Source: Asparagopsis taxiformis (taxonomy: Eukaryota > Rhodophyta > Florideophyceae > Bonnemaisoniales > Bonnemaisoniaceae). Taken from it: a DNA stretch of 64,000 bases. Positions within the stretch are counted from its first letter, which is position 1. Every line of letters begins with the position of its first letter. The notes below the pieces were generated by a model. That model was not told the origin of the DNA, ran no database searches, and saw only the letters and a program-made list of their open reading frames with translations. Location: contig JALQPE010002681.1 of the NCBI GenBank assembly GCA_030407315.1, positions 1-64,000 on the forward strand. The letters are read 5' to 3'. Shown in pieces: positions 32,413-43,321 of this stretch. A program made the translations under genes and the position numbers.

Positions 32413-33100
32413 TTCTGGCCGTCGTGGCCATCAAAACGAAGCGCCGCGTGCGCCGGATCCTCGAGAGATCGTGCCACGCGAGGCTACGGAAGGGGGCAAC
32501 GTTGCCCGCGTCGGTCGCTCGGATGTGGCCACGCCGGCCGAGCGCGCGCCACGCTTCGTTAGCCTGGACGACCGCGTCTCCGATGAGGATGCCCGTCGGC
32601 TTCTCGGTACGTCGATGGCCGCTCCGCCTCGTGCGGACGGCTGGGTTATTCGTTCCCTCATCTCGTCCGTGGCTCGCGCAGCCGAAGAGTTCAGGGCCCA
32701 GACGTTGGACCTGACTGCCCGCTTGGCAACGGAACGCGCGATTTCCGAGCGTCTCGCCGCGGCGACTCGTAGTTACGCGCCGCCCGTTGGCGTTCGTAAT
32801 GAACCTTACGGTTACGCGAGTGGCGGCGGCTTCGGCGACCCCGTCGGGTATGGTCACGCAGCGGCGTACCTGCCACGCGACCCCGCTTCGGCGCGCCCTT
32901 CGGATACGCGCAGTCACGGGACTGCGGATCCTTACGCTAGGGATCCCGCGTCGCGTCGCGAGCGAGCCCCCGTGGTCACGCAGACCGTCGATCCGTACGC
33001 GCCGGGCTTCGTTCAGCCCAGTCGCAGCCGCAGCCACGATAGCCGCGGCGAAGGCCCTGGTCCGTATGACCCTGCGGGCAAGCGTTCTCGTCGCTACTAG

Positions 33101-35600
33101 GTCGTTCCTAGGTTAGTTCGTAGGCCACGTCGGCTCTAGCATCGTGTTACTTCGTAAACTTCGTTTTGTTTCTTTGCGTAATCGCATGGCTCCGTTGAGC
33201 TTCGTAATTCGCGTTTGGCAAGTCGTCTGCAGCGGGGGAGGGGTTAGCGTTCAGCCCCTCCCCACAATTTTTTTTGTTGTGGCGTCTACCCCGTCGGGTG
33301 TCGTATGGCTTACGCAGCCCGTGCTTCGAGTTCGCGGCGGCGCGTGCCCGTTGGCAGGTTCGTAACACACGCAACTATTCGGCAAAGCGGCGGCGCGTAG
33401 CGGCGGCTTTTCACTGCGAGTGGTACGTTAACCTCGATCGTAGAGCCCGTTGGCGTGCGTATCATTTAGTAACTAACTCGGAAATCGTTTCCGCCGTCGT
33501 TTCTCGTTCGGATAACCCAGTCGGGTGTCGAATTTCGTTGAGCGTTCGAGCTCTTTGACACACGTAGCACGTCGGTGCCAATTTTAATTTGCTCCGATGA
33601 GCTGGGTGAAAAATTCATCGAGCGTCAGACCGACTCGCGCGTGAGTCGGTTTGACGTTCTACGCCGTGGCGTGTACGCAGCAATTCGTCGCAGTACGTTG
33701 CGGTTCCATTGACGACGTGGTTGCCGGCGGGCTTGGCATTTCGTATAGCCGTTGACGTAATTAGCGCCGTCGCGCTTCACGTTCCCGCGGCTTCACGTTG
33801 GCCACTGGCGTTATCATTTTGTAACTACCTCGGAATTCGTTTCCGCCGTCGTTTCTCGTGCGGATAACCCCGTCGGGTGTCGAATTCCGTTGAGCATTCG
33901 AGCTCTTTGGCATGTAGCACGTCGGTGCCAATTTTAATTTGCTCCGATGAGCTGGACGGAAAATTCGCCAAACGTCAGGCCGACGCGCGCGTGAGTTGGC
34001 TTGACGTTTCACGCCGTTGCGTGTACGCGGCAGTGCGTCGTGGTGCGTCGCGGTTCCGTTGACAACGTCTTTGCCGGCGGGCTTGGCTTTTCGTATAGCC
34101 GTTAACACCGTTAGCGCCGTCGCGCTTCACGTTCCCGCGGCTTCACGTTAGCCGGTGGCGCAATCGTTGCGCTAGTCCGCTTCGCGTGGTGGCGTCGTTC
34201 GCCGCGGCGTCCGAGGAGCGTTTCGTTAGCTCATCCGTTATGTGGTGCGACGTGCACCTGGGCATACGTAATGCTCGCCCTCTACGCCGTTGCGTAATTT
34301 CGTTTATTCGCCTTGCGAACCCGACGGGGACGCGATTGACGGAGTCGTTTCGCATGCCCGCGGGCGGTTGAGGCTGCTACGTGAGCCAACTTTTCGTCGG
34401 CGCGTTGCCTTCAGCTGTGCCGTTTACGTTGGCTACCAGCTTGTACGCCGTTGCGTATTCGTATTTCGTTTCGTACGTTCGGCCCGTTGGCGTGCGTCGT
34501 TATCGTTAGCGACGTCCGCGTACGCGCTCGTATCCTGGCCGACGTGGCCGGTGGCGCGCGCGCCTTCGAATTCGAACGGGGTCTAAGCTCGTTAGCTTCT
34601 CGTTTTGCGACGCGGACGTGCGCGTCTTAGCCTTCGTGACCGTACGTGGTCAACCCCTTTCGGGTTTGCTCGTGCGTTTCGACTAGCCGGCGGGCTTTTC
34701 GCTTTCGCGCGTCATTCGCTATGCCCGCGTGGCAGGACACCGTTGTGTCGTTCCGTGGTTGCCGTACGTGGCTACCGTGTTCGGCGTCGTGCCTCACGAT
34801 GGCGATACGGTTCGCCGTCCGTCGTCGCGGCCTCGTTGGCTCGTCGTTCGCACGCTTTACTCGCGCGCTTCGTGCGCTGAGACCCGTTGGTCTTGTTCGT
34901 CGGCTAGCGTATAGCTTCGCTCCGCTTCGTGCGTGAAGTTTCGTAATGGGGCCGTTGCCATCTTCGTTGGGGACGCGTCCGTTCTACGTCGTTTCTCCGC
35001 CTTCCGGTGTCACGTTGCCGTTAGCTCGCGAGCTGTTGGCGTTGACCACGTTGGTTGATGCGACTCATTGTCAGCGGCTGTCCACGGGGACGTACGATGG
35101 CTCACGTGACATGCCAAAATTACGAAATTTTCGGGGCACGCGTGTCCCGAGATTTGGCCGGATTAGCGCACTGTAATCTGCCCGATTTTTCGTACCGTGC
35201 GTCCATGGCCCGCTGGCCCAAGTATAATTTTTCGCGCGAAAAATCTGACGTGTTGTCCGTCCGTGGCCCGTGGTGTCGTCACCTTTGCCCGTGGGACAGT
35301 CAACACTGTCGAGCCAGTCGTGGCTCTTCACATCGTGTGAATCGTCCGCGCGTGGACTCGTCGTCCAATCTTTCGTTGGCGCTCGTGCCTCCACCAACGT
35401 ATGGTGTCGAAAACGAAAAGAGCGACGGCTCTAGCACGCATCGCGCCCCCCCAACGCAAGGGTGGACGTCCCGGCCACTCGTTGTGCCTTCGCTTCTCGT
35501 TCGTGCGGCTCGTCGCCTTCGTTTGTTGCATCGTGCAACGTCGCGCACGCGTGCGCTTAACCCGACGCTCGTGTGCGTTTTCGGGGGCCGTCGTGGCCTT
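33101..35600. other. Gypsy-1 GC-rich non-coding spacer with 352-bp tandem duplication
   Basis: Lies between the end of the opposite-strand ORF and the end of pol. No recognisable protein. Two tandem copies of a 352-bp unit are at 33479-33830 and 33831 to about 34180. Each contains CGTCGGTGCCAATTTTAATT, the only AT-rich patch of the unit. The rest is made of many short CGT/ACG words. Convergent transcription from gag-pol and the opposite ORF would end here, so it may hold termination or packaging signals; that is inference. Confidence 0.6.
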
Positions 35601-38600
35601 TCACGTTGTTGCTCGTCGCACGCGTGCGAAGTATCGAGAGACGCTCTCTTCAGATACGTTCCGGCGGGGCTCCCACGTAGGGTTACGATACCCGACCCAC
35701 TTCACGAGGAAGTCTAGGGTGCCGTCATCGTTTACGCGATGGTTTAGTAGGTCGTCTACTACATACGCCGGACCGTCGCGGTTCTTGTCGAGGTCTGCCT
35801 CGGTGGCATCGTATGGCTCCGGCGGGGGCGCGTTCGCTGGCTTTGGCGCGTACGCAACGCGGTCCGAGTTGACACGTTCAACTACGTCTCCTCGTTGGAT
35901 GACGAACGTTCGTACGTCGTTACGTAGTACGCGGAACGGTCCCAACGCGTGGTTGCCGAGCTTCGCGCCCTTCGTGGTCCCGTCCGTCGGGTCGATGAAT
36001 ACGTATTCTCCCGCGCGGATGTTTCGATTCGAGACACGGACTCGTTTGTCGAAATTTCGTTTATAACGTGCCTGCGCGGCCGTCAGCGTTCGATACGCGT
36101 TATCCATCGTTGTGGCGAGCTCACGCACGTAAGTGGCTCGCCCTCCCCCGTCGGGTAGTTCGCGGTTCGTTACCGACGTGTGTAGCGCCAACGGTGGCGG
36201 TGGATTCGTGAGAATCAAATCGAAGGGCGTCGTGCCCGTGCTCGAATGCACATGCGTGTTGTACGCAAACGTTAACGCCGATGCGTATCGATCCCAGTCG
36301 TTCTGGTTTTCGTTCACGTAATTGTGCAGCATCGCCAGGATCGTCCTGTTGTAGCGCTCCACCTGCCCGTTCGTTTGGGGGTGGTACGTCGACGTAAAGA
36401 CGTTCGTCACGCCGATTTCGTTGCAGACGCGCTGGAAAAACTTAGCAGCGAACTGCTTTCCGTTATCGCTTATGAGCGTCCGTGGGGGTCCATACGAGAA
36501 GACCCACGCGTTGACGAACGCGCTCGCCACGTTGGCGGAATCGATATTTCGTAGAGGTACGACTCTAGTCAGCTTCGTGAAGCGGTCCGTTATCACAAGA
36601 ATAAATCGGTTACCACGCGTGGTCTTCGTAAGCGGACCTAGTATGTCGATACATAGGTCTCGCAACGGCTCCGTAGCCGGAAATAAACGTAGCGGGTTCG
36701 TCCGTTTGCGAAGCTTCACGCGGTTCTTCGCACATCCGACGCAGTTTCGTACCGTTGCGTGGATGTCGGCGGCCATCGCGGGCCAGTAGTACGTCCTCCG
36801 TAGGGTATAGTACATACGCGTTTGTCCGGGGTGTCCAGCGAGGACGTGGTGGTGCGTTAACTCCAGCAGCCGCGGCCGTAACGAAGCCGGCACAACGATT
36901 TGTGTACGTTCCTCGTCGTGAGGGTTCCGGCGTCGGAGTAAGCCATCGTGGCCTTCGAAGAATGCAGCGTCCTGCGTGTCGGACTGTCGTGTCAGTATCG
37001 TTTGACAGAACGCGTCCTCGCGTTGAGCTTCGATAAGCTCGTCCCTCGTAATGGGAAGCTGAACGTCAGCTGGTGGCACGCGTGCCGAATCGTCTTCAGC
37101 AGCGCGCTGTTCGTCGAGGAAATCCGGTTCCTCGTCAAGAACGTCATCGAGCGACGCGTCGCGGTTGAACTCGCGTTCATCGTGGCTAGCCGTCGTGGCT
37201 GGTGTCCGTTCGTCACGAGTCTCGTTCGACGGGTCGTCGTGACCCCTGGCATTCGTTGCCTTTTTACGTACGGACGTCGTTCGTCCTTGCCCATTTCGTG
37301 TGGGTTGTCGACGACTGCGAGTCGTCACGAGGACCGCGTCCCCGTACGATGGTACGTCATCGTCGACGGGTCGACCGTCGTCATACGTAGATATCACACG
37401 TGATAAAGCGTCAGGTACCTGGTGCACGCGCCCAGGCCTGTACGTAACTTCGAAATCGAATTCGGCAACGCGTAGCCTCCATCGTAGTAGTCGTCCGGAC
37501 GCGTCCGTCAGCGTCATCAGCCAACGTAAGGCTTCGTGGTCCGTGGTCCGTACGTACGGTGAACCGCTGACCCTCTACGTAGGGTCGGAGCGACGTTATC
37601 GCCCAAACGACGGAGTAGCACTCGCGCTCGGTCGCCGAGTATCCGCGTTCGGTTTCGTTAAGGGTCTTCGACCAGTACCCAATCGGCACCCATTCGTTGG
37701 GCTTATCTTCGTTCTGCTGCTGGAGCAACGTAGCTCCCAGCTGATACGCCGACGCGTCGGTATCGATCATGAACGGACGTCCCGCCTTCGGAAGGTGCAA
37801 TACTGGTGGTGACACCAGTATCGTCTTCAACGTTTCGAACGCATGCGTTTGCGCGTCCGTTGGGTTCGTCCAATCGGGGGAAGCGTCCTTCTTCAACATC
37901 GTGTTGAGTGGCCGAGCGATCTCGGCATACGCCTTTACGAAACGGCGGTAAACGTTGGCCGCGCCCAAAAACGATCGACATTGCGTCTTGTCTCGCGGGA
38001 ACGCAGCCGTACGAAAGGCTTCCTTGTTCCGTGCTGCGACGTGCAGCTTCCCTGGGGTAATCACGTGCCCCAGGTAGTCAACTCGTGGTTGAAAGAACGA
38101 GCACTTCGTGAGCTTGAACGTTACTCCCGCTGCGCGTAGCAGGGAAAGCACCTGGTCAACGTGACCCAGGTGAGACTCGAGGTCTTTCGAAAAGACGATT
38201 ACGTCGTCTAAGTAAACAAGGCACGATTGCCAACGTACTCCGGAGAGGATGATGTCCAACGTCCGCTGAAACGTAGCGGGGGCGTTTCGTAGCCCGAATG
38301 GCATTCGCAAGTAGCGATACGTTCCCATGAAAGACGTAAACGTTGTCTTATCACGGTCCTCGGCGGAGACGGGCACTTGCCAGTAACCGGCGTTACAATC
38401 GAGTGTCGTGAAGATGGCGGCGTCGCCCAACGAATCAAGGCAGTCTTCCATACGAGGAAGCGGGTACGAATCAGCGATCGTTTTCGCGTTCAAACGCCTG
38501 TAGTCGACACAGAAACGTAAGGATCCGTCCTTCTTCGGCACCAACACGATTGGTGACGCCCATTCGCTGGACGCGGGTTCGATAACCCCTTCGTTGAGCA

Positions 38601-40215
38601 TCTTCGTGATCTGCTCCTCGGCTATCGTACGTAGAGCCGGACCCTGTCGATAGGGCATTGAACGTATGGGCCGCGTGCCCGGTTCGAGTTCGATTCGATG
38701 CTCCGTAGCATTGATTTCGCCGAGGCGTCCGCTCGTCCACATTGACGAATGTGTGGCTAGCATCTCGTTGATGCGCTTTCGTAAGTCCTCGTCGTCGAGG
38801 TGCGACAAATCGATTGTCGACTGCCAATCCGTGGCGGGGTCGTTCCCCTTTTCGTTGACCAACGGGTCTGGCGTTTCGTCGCCCAACCCGTTCGTAGTTG
38901 TCCGCGTCGTCGCGTCGACTAGCGGTAGGTTCAAAACCTTCGCGAGGGCTTCGCCGCCCTCACGCCTGAGTGGGACGATTCCCAACGGGGAGCGTACCGC
39001 GTACGCAATCGTTGCGCCTTTCGGCAAATCGCGGTCCTTCTTCGTGAAGTTCGACACGATAATAGAGAACGTCTCTCTCGGTCCTACGTCGACTACTCCG
39101 TTGGCTATGCGTAGCCCATGCCGGAATTGCACCGACGCTTTCGGTTCGAGGAACACGAGTCCGGTCGCATCCGTCGTCACGTTGACGGTCCGTTGCGACA
39201 TCGCCGGTACGCGCGTGTACTTCGTCAGGCGAACCGAGAACGTTCGGCTCGGCCGATTCGCGGCCGCATTACGCTCGCGGCGTTTCGGGGGCTCCACGTT
39301 TGGATTCGTCTCTTCACGAGGAGGGGGAAGTTCCCCCTCCTCGTACGGAGTCTTCGTATCGCCCTCCGCGATAATGGGTATCGTATCCCCCCGATGGAGG
39401 TCGATTGTCTGCGCTCGACAGCGTATAGCATCGACATGCTTCGACATGAACGACGTGCTCATTATGACAGGGACAGCCAGCGTGTTGGCTACGAAGAATT
39501 TTACGCGGAACAGCGAGTTCCCCAGCCTGACACGAAGCAGGATGGCGCCTTCGATAGGCAAACGTCGCCCGTTGGCGTCTCCGAGCTTCGGTAGCTCTTC
39601 GTCACGTAGACAGCGGTCGACCCAGTCGTAGGGTAGTAAACTTGTTCGTATCAAGTTGTAGCCGCTGCACGTATCCATCGCGATGGTAATCGCCCTCATC
39701 ACGTTGAGGTCTAGTCCTATCGTTCCGGACACGATATAATGCTTCGAAGCAAGCAGGCACGTGTGCCCGTCGAGGACCAACGGTTCGGTCCTGACCGGCG
39801 CACGGTCTACGTCTTCGTTAGCGGTTCGTCGCTTCACCGTGTGAGCCCGTATGGCTTCTTTTGCGTCGACACGCTTCGTATAAGCTGCGTGCTTGGCTTT
39901 CTCGCGCTCGGAAGCGTCGTGCTTCCGGGTAGCGCGTCTCGCTCGTCTGCGAGGTTTCCTCTTCGTGTGAGGTTCGGTTGTCCCGTCGGACTTCGTTTCT
40001 TCCCCCACGTCGGGTGCCGTGTGACTCGAGTTGGCCTTCGCGGCCGTGAGCTTTACGTAACTCTCGTTCATCGGTGAGCCTGCGGAGGACCAATCATCGA
40101 CGTCGGTCGTCCCCCTTTCACGTAAGGGTTCAGGCGATGTGGGTGGCTCGTGACCTACATCGCCTGGTCGTTTTCCGGCGCGGGGCCGTTCGACACGTCG
40201 TCGTCGTGAGCCCAC
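35601..40215 (-). pseudogene. Gypsy-1 pol: protease, RT, RNase H, integrase, chromodomain; one frameshift
   Basis: Frame 1 (40215-37411) has protease AMDTCSGYN (Asp 181), RT with D606 in TTLDCNAGYWQVP and YLDD at 668-671, and RNase H DTDAS (818-820) up to RTDH at about 890. A tandem duplication of GTGGTCC (plus strand, 37536-37549) shifts the frame inside RNase H. Frame 2 (37517-35601) continues with the RNase H end (YRPGRVHQVPDALSR) and integrase HHCC (H223, H229, C259, C262). The DDE triad follows: D291, D351, E387 with 35 residues between the last two. A C-terminal chromodomain lies at about 584-634 (FLVKWVGYRNPTWEP). RT before integrase plus a chromodomain identifies the chromovirus clade of Ty3/gypsy elements. 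The 7-bp duplication looks like the only pol lesion. Confidence 0.93.
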
Positions 40216-42560
40216 GAAGCTCGTTCGTCATCGTGACTCGTTTCCACCTCGAGTGGTGTTTCGTCAGCGGAGGTCGTCACGTAGACTCCGCTGCGGCCAT
40301 TACGCTGGCCATTTCGTTCGTTCGCCCACGGGCGGGGGTCACGTCGGTCATTACGAAAGTCGCCGCGGCGCCTGTCGAAGGGCCTTCCCCCGTCACGATT
40401 GGGGTTTCGGAGTATCGTAGGCGGCGTGCCGTACCTCCGCGGGGTCACGTTCCCTCGCTCGCCAGGTCGTTCTTGGTTACGTTTAGCCATTCGTTGGCGG
40501 AAGTACTCAGCCTGGCGTGGGTTGCTCTTCACGTGGAAGAGGTAGTACTTGTACGCGAAAAAGATCCGTTGATCTGGCGTCAGACGCGGACACGTAAACG
40601 TCGAGTGGCCATCTTCGCGGCATGACCAACACGACAGCGTCCAGTAATCATTCGGGATTACGGAGTGCGCCAATTGCGTCTGCTCGCTCGTGAGCTTCGG
40701 CACGTCCTCGCATGGACGGTTCAATCGAGCTTCGAGCTCGTCCGGCTTTTCGTTTGCCGTTTTCGTATCGTTGGGCGGCGGCCCGTTCGTAAAGAGTATC
40801 GCCTCTAGATTCTCGGCAACGTGAGACGCAGCGAGCGATACGTCGTCATCGTCCCTCGTGGGGATGTTCGGGTTACCATCGTGGTAACTGGGCTCGCTAG
40901 CCCGTTCATTACGTAAGTACGCGGACTCATCGTAGTCCGCGAACTTCCTCGACTCGTGGTCGGAAATAGCCAACGTAGGCTTCATCGGAAACCGCACTTT
41001 CGGCTTCGCGGCTGACGCGACAGCTGCCGTACGTGCACGGAAGGTCGTTCCTTCGGCCGTCGCCAATCGTCTCACAACGGTGAGGTCGTTCCTCTCTCGT
41101 TCGGGGAGTGACCGGAGTCGTTCCGTCACGGCTGCCCGCGTCGAGGGCAGTAAACCACGTACGTAGTGGTGAACGAGGAGTCGGTCCGTAAACACGTAGT
41201 TGCACGCCCGCGTGGCGGTGTCGAGTCTATCAGCGTACTGATTCTCGTCCTCGTTAGGACTCTGCGTGATCATCGTGACCTTTTCGTAGGCCTCCTGCAG
41301 CACGTCGTCTTGCAGGTATCTTTTAATCAACGCGTTGATTACGTGAGGCCACGAGAACCTCTTCGTCGGATCAGTCGTGATCACGCCAGTCGTACACTGG
41401 GAATCGTAGAACCGTCGGGCGTCCCCTTCGAGGAAGAAGTGCAGCGCACGTACTGCCACTCCCTCGCACACTCCGAGTGTGCTGAACCCATCACGTATTT
41501 GGGCGAGGAATCCGAGCAACGTAATCGGATTCCGGCCGGAGAACGGCTTTAACGTAGGGAAAAGTCCCTCCAGCTCACGTTTGAGCTTATGTACGCTTTG
41601 ACTCTCGTTCACGTAGAGATGTTCACGTACATCGTTAAGTCGGTACATGCGGTACGACACCACGTTCGCAAATGCGTCGAGCATTGTCGTGTGCTCTGCC
41701 AACGCGTGGCAAACGGGTCCGAGGGCGTTCCCTGGTAAGCGTACCGCGTCGGCACGTTCGTTTTCGTGGACTCGCGTGTCTGTCGTGCCGAACGTACCCA
41801 GCCACGGAATGTACGTCTCACGTGGCGGGAGAGCTCTCGTATCGAATTGCGCAGCTCGTGCTGCGTCCGCCGACCGCGCGTGGTCTGGCGTATCGTTAAA
41901 ACGCAATTGCCTTCGTGGCGTCTCGTTGGGGCTGGCGATGGCTCGTTGCACTGTCGCCCCCCTTCCGTACGTTGTCGGGGTCGTCGGACCGGGTGTTGGT
42001 GGGTATCCTCCCGGAACGGCCGGGGAGGATTGCGAGTTATAGGCGCGCGAGCCTTCTTCGTAATTCGGATCGCTTCCGCTCGGCGGAGCGGAACGTCCGG
42101 CGACGATTTCGTTGAATACTACGACAAACGAGTCGAGTCTTCCCTCCACGGCGGAGAGGCGGTTTCGTAAATCTTCGTTTTCCCGTTCGAGGGTCGCTGA
42201 GCGTTCACGTAACGCACGAGCTTCGCGCTCCGAGACTCCGAGTCTCTGCCTTACGGCTTCGTCGACGGCCGCGTCGCTCGCCCTTTCGATGTGACCTCGA
42301 AGGTCTTCGTACACTACGCGTAGTGCCGTGGGAGTCACGTTCCCTTCGTTGAGCTGACCGCGCGTTGCGGGGTCCATACTCACGGACTCAAACGGGCTTA
42401 CCGTACGGGGTAGCTGGCCGATCGCCTCGATATCCGGCGGGATAGATCGATCAGTCGCGAAGATCGCTTCTGCTGACAAGGCCACGTCGGCTTCGGCGTC
42501 CGCTGACGTTGGAAACGGTTGCCTGGGCGACGCGCTGGAATTCGACACAGCGTAATTCAT
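40155..42560 (-). CDS. Gypsy-1 Gag, 801 aa
   Basis: ATG at 42560. N-terminal coiled-coil segment (REARALRERSATLERENEDL), then a linker rich in Pro and Thr. A capsid-like helical region follows from about residue 330 (LEGLFPTLKPFSGRNPITLL), with a retrotransposon-gag-type motif near ALHFFLEGDARRFYDS. One zinc knuckle CWSCREDGHSTFTC is at 644-657. The tail is Arg/Asp-rich. It overlaps pol by at least 60 bases, with pol in the -1 frame relative to gag, so a -1 ribosomal frameshift is the likely way to make Gag-Pol. Its first 330 residues are nearly identical to the gag fragment at 61843-62846. Confidence 0.9.
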   Translation of the reverse strand: MNYAVSNSSASPRQPFPTSADAEADVALSAEAIFATDRSIPPDIEAIGQLPRTVSPFESVSMDPATRGQLNEGNVTPTALRVVYEDLRGHIERASDAAVDEAVRQRLGVSEREARALRERSATLERENEDLRNRLSAVEGRLDSFVVVFNEIVAGRSAPPSGSDPNYEEGSRAYNSQSSPAVPGGYPPTPGPTTPTTYGRGATVQRAIASPNETPRRQLRFNDTPDHARSADAARAAQFDTRALPPRETYIPWLGTFGTTDTRVHENERADAVRLPGNALGPVCHALAEHTTMLDAFANVVSYRMYRLNDVREHLYVNESQSVHKLKRELEGLFPTLKPFSGRNPITLLGFLAQIRDGFSTLGVCEGVAVRALHFFLEGDARRFYDSQCTTGVITTDPTKRFSWPHVINALIKRYLQDDVLQEAYEKVTMITQSPNEDENQYADRLDTATRACNYVFTDRLLVHHYVRGLLPSTRAAVTERLRSLPERERNDLTVVRRLATAEGTTFRARTAAVASAAKPKVRFPMKPTLAISDHESRKFADYDESAYLRNERASEPSYHDGNPNIPTRDDDDVSLAASHVAENLEAILFTNGPPPNDTKTANEKPDELEARLNRPCEDVPKLTSEQTQLAHSVIPNDYWTLSCWSCREDGHSTFTCPRLTPDQRIFFAYKYYLFHVKSNPRQAEYFRQRMAKRNQERPGERGNVTPRRYGTPPTILRNPNRDGGRPFDRRRGDFRNDRRDPRPWANERNGQRNGRSGVYVTTSADETPLEVETSHDDERASWAHDDDVSNGPAPENDQAM

Positions 42561-42644
42561 AGACCGTCGTCTGTAGCACGTAGCTTTCGTTTAACATAAA
42601 AGAGCTCAACCTCGTTGGTTGTCGTTATGCTCGTAGCAACTTCT

Positions 42645-42658
42645 AGGTCGGAAGACCA
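42645..42658 (-). other. Gypsy-1 primer binding site
   Basis: One base inside the 5' LTR the minus strand reads TGGTCTTCCGACCT. It begins TGG, as required to pair with a tRNA 3' CCA end. I cannot name the tRNA. Gypsy-2 has the same sequence at 61745. Confidence 0.65.
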
Positions 42659-42659
42659 G

Positions 42660-43321
42660 TGTGGAACGATAGTTCGGTGACGAAGTAGCTGGTACGAGCT
42701 AGTGGGCACGCTGTCCTTACGACGAAACGAACGAACAGTCCACCCGCTGGTGTTTTGACTATATGTTAGGTAGAACGGTAGAGATAGGTTAGCGAGTAGA
42801 CACGAGCGTCACGACGCAACAATCCACGCGAGGATTACGTTAGCAAACGAGGTGGTACGTCACCGGAGGCGCTCTCAACCAAGCCCGGAGGCACTACACG
42901 CAATCAGCCTTACGTGCGGCGATGGGTAGGGAGTACGCAGCTCGACGGAGACGAAGCCTCGCTAGGCAAAACGTAAACGTAAACGTAGAAGTCAGTCGTA
43001 GACTAGAGCCGTTGCTCGTTCGATAATTGTCCCCTTTCCCTCCCGGCACGATGCCAATACCTATATGGCCACGATGGCATCGCTTTACAGTGTAAACACT
43101 GCCCGTAACGTCCCCGAATGGGAAAGGACCTTGTGGGTCACACGTAGGGACCCGTTGGTCCGTTGGCCGTTGCCAGTACGTTCGTTGCACACGTGTGCCG
43201 GTTGCGCGCGCGCATGCGCCAGCAATGTTCGTGCATTGCTGTCGCCGGTCGTGTCCGCCGAAATTCGAATTCCGCGGAAAACGTAAATATTTGCAATTTC
43301 GGAATTGCCACGTATACTACA
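42660..43321 (-). repeat. Gypsy-1 5' LTR
   Basis: 662 bp. It is followed by ACAGG, the right copy of the target duplication. Closer to the gypsy-2 LTR than to its own partner at 23118. Confidence 0.95.

Larger units (their letters stand above)
24381..33100 (+). pseudogene. Gypsy-1 opposite-strand ORF, about 730 codons, split by copia-2
   Basis: Runs opposite to gag-pol. Part 1 (24381-25241) starts MVTTRSTDG, continues as a Pro/Ala/Ser-rich linker, then a folded-looking segment (RVVVSDEDVATLAKDRLDAR). A one-base loss near 25241 shifts the frame. Part 2 (25245-25904) continues with a globular region (NRVISYDEYFALRYADADD and onward). Copia-2 interrupts at 25905. Part 3 (from 32413) continues in frame once copia-2 and one target copy are removed, and ends at 33100 with a helical stretch and an Arg/Ser/Tyr-rich tail (AGKRSRRY). 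I do not recognise the fold. Antisense accessory ORFs near the 3' LTR are known in some plant Ty3/gypsy elements, but I cannot show homology. Confidence 0.65.
23118..43321 (-). mobile_element. Gypsy-1: chromodomain Ty3/gypsy element with nested copia-2
   Basis: LTRs of 664 bp (23118-23781) and 662 bp (42660-43321) begin TG and end CA. Both sides carry an exact 5-bp duplication, ACAGG (23113-23117 and 43322-43326). The outer flanks rejoin into sequence that matches the undisturbed repeat E near 57765, proving the insertion. Total 20.2 kb, of which 6.5 kb is copia-2, leaving a 13.7-kb element, very large for gypsy. Order on the minus strand: 5' LTR, primer site, gag, pol (protease, RT, RNase H, integrase, chromodomain), a 2.5-kb non-coding GC-rich spacer, then a long ORF in the opposite direction, a purine tract and the 3' LTR. 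It is defective: pol is frameshifted and the opposite-strand ORF is split. Confidence 0.95.
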
